A model generated the notes under the pieces. That model was not told where the DNA came from and did no database searches. It saw nothing but the letters and a program-made list of their open reading frames with translations. Shown one piece after another: positions 29,741 to 33,864 of a DNA stretch of 33,864 nucleotides (positions are counted from its first letter, which is position 1; every line of letters begins with the position of its first letter). This DNA comes from DAOTYE01 sp034434915. Its GTDB lineage: Bacteria > Chloroflexota > Dehalococcoidia > Dehalococcoidales > RBG-16-60-22. The DNA lies in contig DAOTYE010000003.1 of the NCBI GenBank assembly GCA_034434915.1, positions 1-33,864 of the forward strand, written 5' to 3'. The position numbers were made by a program, and so were the translations under genes.

Positions 29741-30208
29741 ATGGCAGATATCATTCGTTGGGAACCTTTCCGTGAACTGACCAGTCTCAGAGAAGCTATG
29801 GACCAGCTGTTTGAGGGCGCTTTCGTCCGTCCGTCACGGATACTGCCCGGCTGGGCCGGTGGGGAAGTGGCTCTTGACATGTACCATACGGACAAAGACG
29901 TTATCGTCAAAGCATCCCTGCCCGGTGTCAAGCCGGATGAAGTGAAAGTGTCCATTACGGGAGACGTCCTCACCATTGAGGGCGAACACAAAGAGGAAAA
30001 GGAAGTTAAAGAAGCGGATTATTTCTGCAAGGAACGCCGCTATGGCGCTTTCAGTCGGTCAGTGGTTATCCCGGTTCCAGTGAAATCTGAGAAGGCTGAG
30101 GCGGAATTTGAGGACGGCGTTCTGACGCTGACGCTACCCAAGACTGAAGAAATTAAACCAAAGCAGATTCAGATAAAAGCCAAGAAATCAAACGAGGCAA
30201 AAAAGTAA
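29741..30208 (+). CDS. Hsp20 / alpha-crystallin family small heat-shock protein
   Basis: A 155-residue small heat-shock protein, an ATP-independent holdase that binds unfolding proteins. The N-terminus IIRWEPFRELTSLREAMDQL is the standard bacterial lead; the alpha-crystallin domain (about 43-140) has VIVKASLPGVKPDEVKVSI, LTIEGEHKEE, ERRYGAFSRSV and DGVLTLTLPK. The last residues are Lys-rich (IQIKAKKS) with an I-x-I oligomerisation motif. ATG 29741 follows AAGGAGG at 7 nt spacing; the GTG three codons earlier overlaps that site. A rho-independent terminator follows. It is likely under HspR-type control from the promoter at 29362-29390. Confidence 0.95.
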   Translation: MADIIRWEPFRELTSLREAMDQLFEGAFVRPSRILPGWAGGEVALDMYHTDKDVIVKASLPGVKPDEVKVSITGDVLTIEGEHKEEKEVKEADYFCKERRYGAFSRSVVIPVPVKSEKAEAEFEDGVLTLTLPKTEEIKPKQIQIKAKKSNEAKK

Positions 30209-30243
30209 GAAACCGGACAAGCGCTTTCCCGGCGTATTTCTAT

Positions 30244-30270
30244 ACCCCCGTTACCGGGGGTTTTATTTTT
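30244..30270 (+). terminator. Rho-independent terminator after hsp20
   Basis: A 7-bp stem ACCCCCG/CGGGGGT (30244-30250 with 30255-30261) and loop TTAC are followed by TTTATTTTT. It lies 35 bp after the hsp20 stop and closes that transcript. Confidence 0.85.
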
Positions 30271-30321
30271 CTGTTATCCATCCTGATAAAACATTTCAAT
30301 TGGGAATAGTCTGTTCCAGAC

Positions 30322-30350
30322 TTGATATAGCCGCAGTAACGTGGTATAAA
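30322..30350 (+). promoter_or_regulatory. Predicted promoter of the nitrilase-family gene
   Basis: TTGATA (30322-30327), 17-bp spacer, TATAAA (30345-30350); five of six matches in each box. RNA would start about 30 nt upstream of the ATG at 30388, and the leader contains AAGGAGG. Confidence 0.7.
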
Positions 30351-30387
30351 TGCCACTGATAACGTGTCAGAATTAAGGAGGTTGCTG

Positions 30388-31236
30388 ATGCTGGATAAAA
30401 TCAAAGTCGCCGCCGCACAGACTTATCCCAAGCTTATGAAGCCTGCAGAAAATCTTGCCGCCTTGCTGAACTTTACCAGGAAAGCCGCTGAAAACCAGGC
30501 TCATCTTATTGTTTTCCCGGAGTGCCATCTCGCCGGTTACGTGTTTTCCAGTCTTAAAGAAGCTTTGCCCTTTGCCGAGACCCTTCCCGGGCCGAGCACG
30601 GAGGCGGTGACATCTCTCTGCCGGGAGCTCAATACTTTTGTTATCTTCGGCCTGCTGGAAAGAGAGGGCGAGCATGTCTACAACTCTCTCGGCTTTGTCG
30701 GACCTGAAGGGCTCATCGCCAGCTACCGCAAGAACCATCTGCCATTCTTGGGCATTGACCGCTTTGTCACCCCCGGTGACCGGCCTTTCCAGGTACACCA
30801 GACTGACATTGGTAATATCGGCATGCACATTTGCTATGATGTCCAGTTTCCGGAAAGTGCTCGTGTTATGGCTCTCATGGGGGCTGACATCATCGTCCTC
30901 GCCACTAATTTCCCGCAGGGTCGCTCGGAGAAACTAAATTGCCTGGTACGTGCCCGGGCGGTGGAAAACAAGGTGCACATGGTCTGCGCCAACCGCATTG
31001 GCGGTGAACGCAGTTTCAGCTTTGACGGCTACAGCATTATCATCAATGCCAGAGGTGATGTGCTGAGCACAGCAAGCCATGACCGGGAAGAAATCATTTA
31101 CGGTGAAGTCAGCCTGAAAGAGGCGCGCCAGAAGCACCAGGTGTTCATCCCCGGCGAATGGGAGATAGATAACTTCGCCAGCCGCCGTCCTGAGCTCTAC
31201 GGCATCATTACCCAGTCAAAAGAGAAGAAGAAGTAA
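30388..31236 (+). CDS. Carbon-nitrogen hydrolase (nitrilase superfamily)
   Basis: A 282-residue amidase-type enzyme. The triad is visible: Glu45 in VFPECHLAGYV, Lys115 in YRKNHLPFLG and Cys149 in MHICYDVQFPE. The alpha-beta-beta-alpha fold length is right, and FPQGRSE plus RARAVENKVHMVCANRIG are normal family blocks. Members cleave amides such as omega-amides, N-carbamoyl amino acids or acyl-putrescines; the sequence does not decide. ATG 30388 is chosen because AAGGAGG lies 6 nt upstream; the frame is open to a GTG at 30364. It has its own promoter, no operon partner, and no obvious terminator. Confidence 0.9.
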   Translation: MLDKIKVAAAQTYPKLMKPAENLAALLNFTRKAAENQAHLIVFPECHLAGYVFSSLKEALPFAETLPGPSTEAVTSLCRELNTFVIFGLLEREGEHVYNSLGFVGPEGLIASYRKNHLPFLGIDRFVTPGDRPFQVHQTDIGNIGMHICYDVQFPESARVMALMGADIIVLATNFPQGRSEKLNCLVRARAVENKVHMVCANRIGGERSFSFDGYSIIINARGDVLSTASHDREEIIYGEVSLKEARQKHQVFIPGEWEIDNFASRRPELYGIITQSKEKKK

Positions 31237-31513
31237 GGCTTACCTCAGCCGCCCGGCTTATGGATAGCATGCGTAAGCTCAGATAGAAACTTCATTTCTT
31301 TTTGCACTATGACCTCGGGCTGATTGCGGCGGTTGCTTCCCTGATAAGCACAGTCCCGGAATTAGCTGGAGTCAAGGTTCTTTTCCGGACCAAAGGCAGG
31401 GATAGAAGGCTCTAATCCAACATCCAATACGTGGGCGACTCTTTTCTGAGTAATCCAGGAGGCTTTCAACAATCGCCCATCATGCGCATTGAGGATATGG
31501 TGCTGAATCAGAA

Positions 31514-31586
31514 TGCCCCCAAGGGAATTCGAATCCCTGTTGCCGGCTTGAAAGGCCGGTGTCCTAGGCCTCTAGACGATGGGGGC
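31514..31586 (-). tRNA. tRNA-Glu (UUC)
   Basis: The minus strand forms a cloverleaf: acceptor GCCCCCA/TGGGGGC, D stem GTCT/GGAC, anticodon stem CCGGC/GCCGG with loop CTTTCAA (anticodon TTC), and T stem AGGGA/TCCCT with TTCGAAT. The discriminator is A, and CCA is not encoded (TTC follows), unlike tRNA-fMet in this window. A 277-bp stretch between the nitrilase gene and this tRNA holds no supported gene. Confidence 0.97.
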
Positions 31587-31598
31587 AGGTTCTCACCC

Positions 31599-31628
31599 AG
31601 TATAGCAAAGAGACGCTGACAGAGGCAA
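31599..31628 (-). promoter_or_regulatory. Predicted promoter of tRNA-Glu
   Basis: Minus strand: TTGCCT (31623-31628), 18-bp spacer, TATACT (31599-31604); RNA would start about 6 nt before the mature 5' end at 31586. It is divergent from the DedA/VTT gene. Confidence 0.6.
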
Positions 31629-31659
31629 CTTTTCTGCCTGATGTGCTACAATGCTAGGG

Positions 31660-32274
31660 ATGGCACACGGCACTTCCGGAGGTGGGCAAATCAAGAAATC
31701 GGGCAGAAAGCCCAGAAAATTTGTTATTTCTGCACTTACTTTGCTCGTGGTTATCGCCATCACGGTGTTTCTTTATTTCTGCGCACAGGAACCAGGGCGT
31801 ATTGCCGGACTTCAGCGCTATGGCTACTTCGGTGCTTTCTTAATCAGCCTCATTGGGAATGCCTCCATCCTTTTGCCTGGCGTTTCACTCTCTTTGCTCA
31901 CCGGCCTGGGGGTGGTATTGTATGCCAGCGCTGGACTGGTGGCGCCGGTGATGGTGGGGCTGGCAGGGGGAGCAGGCGCGGCAATAGGGGAAATTGTGGG
32001 CTACATGGCGGGCTATAGCGGTAGTAGCGTTATTGAAAATCGCAAGCTTTTTGAGCGCTTGTCGTCATGGGTGCGGAGGTGGGGCACCTTAGCTATTTTT
32101 GTGTTCACACTGATACCGCTTTTTTTTGACCTCGTGGGCATAGCCGCCGGCGCCTTGCGTTATCCGCTTTGGAAGTTTGTCCTCGTTTGCTGGGTGGGAC
32201 GGACCTTGCTCTATGTGACGTTCGTCTTGCTGGCGGCGCTGGGCTGGCAGGCGGTGCTCCCGTTCTTCGGTTAG
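31660..32274 (+). CDS. DedA/VTT-domain membrane protein
   Basis: A 204-residue integral membrane protein. After a basic lead, a first helix (about 23-42) and then the VTT/SNARE-associated block: YGYFGAFLISLIGNASILLP (about 53-72), a long hydrophobic stretch, GGAGAAIGEIVGYMAG and a C-terminal GIAAGALRYPLWKFVLVCWV then GRTLLY. DedA-type proteins act as lipid scramblases or transporters and influence envelope stress tolerance; which lipid is moved here is unknown. Two ATGs, 31651 and 31660, are in frame. TACAAT (31647-31652) lies 7 nt before the second and would be its -10 box, so 31660 with a leaderless message is preferred, but no -35 box is seen. The stop overlaps the convergent MFS gene by 4 bp. 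Confidence 0.8.
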   Translation: MAHGTSGGGQIKKSGRKPRKFVISALTLLVVIAITVFLYFCAQEPGRIAGLQRYGYFGAFLISLIGNASILLPGVSLSLLTGLGVVLYASAGLVAPVMVGLAGGAGAAIGEIVGYMAGYSGSSVIENRKLFERLSSWVRRWGTLAIFVFTLIPLFFDLVGIAAGALRYPLWKFVLVCWVGRTLLYVTFVLLAALGWQAVLPFFG

Positions 32275-33536
32275 TTTCGTTTCTTGATTTTCAGCACCAG
32301 CAGTGAGCCGATGACAAAATAGGCGAAGCAGGTGACGAGCATAATTTGATAGCCCATGCCGGGGCGGGACACGTTGAATAGGTCAATCGCCGGACCGATG
32401 AGCCGCGCCAGTGCCGAACCTCCGGCCGTGGCGAGGTTGGTCAGACCCAGATACTTGGCTTCTTCTCCTTTGTTCACTAGGTCAGTGGCTAACGCCCAGT
32501 TGGCGCTGACGAATCCGCCGGTGGCAATGCCGATGATGGCGCCGCCGCCAAGAACGATGGTATAGCTAGTGGCGAAGAGCAGGACTAAGACGCCGCAAGC
32601 GCCGAGCAGACCGGAAACCATGATGACCGGTCGCCTGCCCAGCCTGTCCGCCAGAATGCCGGCAGGGTAGACGACCGCCAGCATGCCGATGCCGATGGCG
32701 ACGACGAGGTTGGCGGTGGCGGTGGCGGGATTGTCCACGCGGATAACATCGCGGAGGAAGTAGAGAGCAAAGGTTTGCAATGTTGCCAGCGCCATGAAAA
32801 TGAGCAATCGCGAGACGAGGAAATAGATGAACTCAGGCTTTGCCCTGACGTCTATCTTGAAGCCCCGCGTTATAGTTGACATAAAAGTAATTCGGGAGAC
32901 GGTGGAAACCGGTTTTTCCTTCACGGCGAGGACGGTCGCCAGCATGACTACCGTCAGCACCGCGGCGAGCGTTCCCAGCGCCAGCCACAGCCAGAGTGTC
33001 CCCTGACCGGGAGAGTATCGGCTCATGAAATAGCCTATCAGCCTCACGACGGTGATGCCGCCGATGATTTCCATCAGGCTTTTTACGCCGGACGCCAACC
33101 CTCTCTTTTTCTCCGGCACGTGGTCAGGGATAAATGCCTGAAATGGACCCTGGGCGGCATTGGTGCTTATCTGGAGCAGGCAGTAGAAAAAGAAGAGGAC
33201 GATAGAGCTTTCCGCCAGGCTGATGCCGGGGAGAAGCATGATAGTGGCGATTGTGCCCAGGAGGATGAAAGGGCGGCGGCGACCCCACCGAAAATTGGAC
33301 TGGTCGCTCACCGTGCCGGCAATCGGCTGGACGAGCATCGCCAGCACCAGCCCAACGAAGGTGAGAAAGCCCAGGTAGGTGTTCTTTGTGGACTCATCTA
33401 CGAAGTCCAGCAAGCGCAGGGGCAGGATAATGCTGTGGAGGCTGTTCCACAGTGCGGTGAGGGCAAAGCCGAAGACGGTGATTTTGATATAATCAAGACG
33501 GCGGAAAGGAGCGGCATTGTCCGCAAGGCTGTTCAT
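32271..33536 (-). CDS. MFS transporter (SLC45/GPH-like)
   Basis: A 421-residue transporter with about 12 hydrophobic helices. QPIAGTVSDQSNFRWGRRRP (around residues 74-93) contains the D-x5-6-WGRRRP form of the loop motif found in SLC45 sugar transporters and related GPH-type porters; in the second half, GILADRLGRRPVIMVSG is the MFS repeat. Sugars or other polar compounds are possible substrates. The long open extension upstream to 33797 is rejected, as it runs antisense through the flavin reductase gene. The start is ATG 33536 or 33542. TTGCCT-17-TATGCT lies directly before them and no ribosome site is present, so a leaderless start at 33536 is most likely. Confidence 0.85.
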   Translation of the reverse strand: MNSLADNAAPFRRLDYIKITVFGFALTALWNSLHSIILPLRLLDFVDESTKNTYLGFLTFVGLVLAMLVQPIAGTVSDQSNFRWGRRRPFILLGTIATIMLLPGISLAESSIVLFFFYCLLQISTNAAQGPFQAFIPDHVPEKKRGLASGVKSLMEIIGGITVVRLIGYFMSRYSPGQGTLWLWLALGTLAAVLTVVMLATVLAVKEKPVSTVSRITFMSTITRGFKIDVRAKPEFIYFLVSRLLIFMALATLQTFALYFLRDVIRVDNPATATANLVVAIGIGMLAVVYPAGILADRLGRRPVIMVSGLLGACGVLVLLFATSYTIVLGGGAIIGIATGGFVSANWALATDLVNKGEEAKYLGLTNLATAGGSALARLIGPAIDLFNVSRPGMGYQIMLVTCFAYFVIGSLLVLKIKKRN

Positions 33537-33544
33537 CGTCATAC

Positions 33545-33573
33545 AGCATAGCAGAGCGAGGCTGAAGAGGCAA
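33545..33573 (-). promoter_or_regulatory. Predicted promoter of the second MFS gene (leaderless)
   Basis: Minus strand: TTGCCT (33568-33573), 17-bp spacer, TATGCT (33545-33550). The -10 box ends 8 nt before ATG 33536, which is where RNA would begin. TTGCCT is also the -35 of the tRNA-Glu promoter here. Confidence 0.55.
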
Positions 33574-33626
33574 TGTGGCGCCGAATATGCTTTAATATAG
33601 GGTGATTTGCTTATAAGGAGGTGACC

Positions 33627-33864
33627 ATGCACAAAGTAACCCTGGGTCCTAAGACTCTGGTGTACCCCATGCCGACTTTCCTCGTCGGGGCGAATGTGGA
33701 CGGGAAACCGAACTTCATGGCACTGGCGTGGGGAGGCATCGCCAACGGTGAGCCGCCGATGGTCTCCGTGGCTATCCGTCCCAGCCGCCACACCCACAAA
33801 GGAATCAGTCAGAACGGCACGTTTTCAGTCAATATCCCTTCTGCTGATTTGGTTAAAGAGGCTG
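33627..33864 (+). CDS. Flavin reductase-like FMN-binding protein (partial, runs off the edge)
   Basis: The first 79 residues of a flavin reductase-like, split-barrel protein. The start ATG 33627 follows a strong AAGGAGGTG. The sequence KVTLGPKTLVYPMPTFLVGA, then NFMALAWGGIANGEPPMVSV and SRHTHKGISQNGTFSVNIPS are the standard FMN-binding front of the family (flavoredoxin, NADH:FMN reductases, 'flavin reductase domain' proteins of anaerobes). It probably binds FMN and transfers electrons in the cytoplasm. The rest, including any further motif, lies beyond the window. It is divergent from the MFS gene. Confidence 0.88.
   Translation, partial: MHKVTLGPKTLVYPMPTFLVGANVDGKPNFMALAWGGIANGEPPMVSVAIRPSRHTHKGISQNGTFSVNIPSADLVKEA

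Noticed and set aside
31431..31619. A 62-codon plus-strand frame in the gap after the nitrilase gene.
   Set aside because: It passes through the complete tRNA-Glu gene on the other strand and has no family features.
33537..33797. A long N-terminal extension of the second MFS gene (508 residues in total).
   Set aside because: The extension runs antisense through the flavin reductase-like gene, which has a strong ribosome site and family sequence. The MFS start fits at 33536 just behind a promoter.

Overview
The window looks like a chromosomal segment of a Chloroflexi bacterium, most likely an uncultured anaerobic relative of the Dehalococcoidia. This is inferred from gene content, not from a marker phylogeny: GC of roughly 53-55 %, paired HspR-type MerR regulators, small zinc-ribbon proteins, a DUF6125 protein, an actinobacterial-looking MshA-like glycosyltransferase, and a 2-hydroxyacyl-CoA dehydratase pair with no oxygen-dependent enzymes in sight. 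Nearly all DNA is coding, operons are tight (gaps of 0-30 bp, many ATGA-style overlaps), and GTG/TTG starts are frequent. No IS element, phage or CRISPR array was seen.

Layout. 1-5000: the end of an unknown gene, an MFS transporter, a two-gene membrane/secreted pair, a YgbA-like cysteine-rich protein, and a dehydrogenase-amidohydrolase operon. 5285-5359: initiator tRNA-fMet, divergent from a seven-gene housekeeping operon (5713-10872) of TraR/DksA, LspA, RluD-like, GltX, DUF6125, NfeD-like and PflX-like radical SAM proteins. 10874-10999: a 41-residue basic protein. 11125-15348: a five-gene operon of a FemAB/GNAT-like acyltransferase, MshA-like glycosyltransferase, PIG-L deacetylase, HIT protein and RluB-like pseudouridine synthase.

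15327-25165 (minus strand) is the most interesting part. Eleven genes read as one transcript from a strong promoter at 25229-25257: two 2-hydroxyacyl-CoA dehydratase-type subunits, two MaoC/HotDog proteins (one with and one without the catalytic Asp/His motif), PlsX, acyl carrier protein, a FabL-type enoyl reductase, FabF, FabG, and FakB plus FakA. This makes a nearly self-contained fatty-acid elongation and acyl-phosphate module. It contains no FabZ/FabA, FabH or FabD; the HotDog pair is the obvious candidate dehydratase. FakAB could activate scavenged fatty acids to acyl-phosphate, and PlsX could exchange these with acyl-ACP, feeding FabF.

25578-33864: an acetyl-CoA-synthetase-like ligase with an altered phosphate loop, a methyltransferase, and a heat-shock island. 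In the island an HspR-like regulator leads three zinc-ribbon proteins on one strand, and a second HspR-like regulator plus Hsp20 lie on the other, both from consensus promoters sharing a sequence motif. Then come a nitrilase-family amidase, tRNA-Glu, a DedA/VTT membrane protein, a second MFS protein and the start of a flavin reductase-like protein. Several genes have a -10 box only 2-8 nt from the start codon and no Shine-Dalgarno, suggesting leaderless transcripts.
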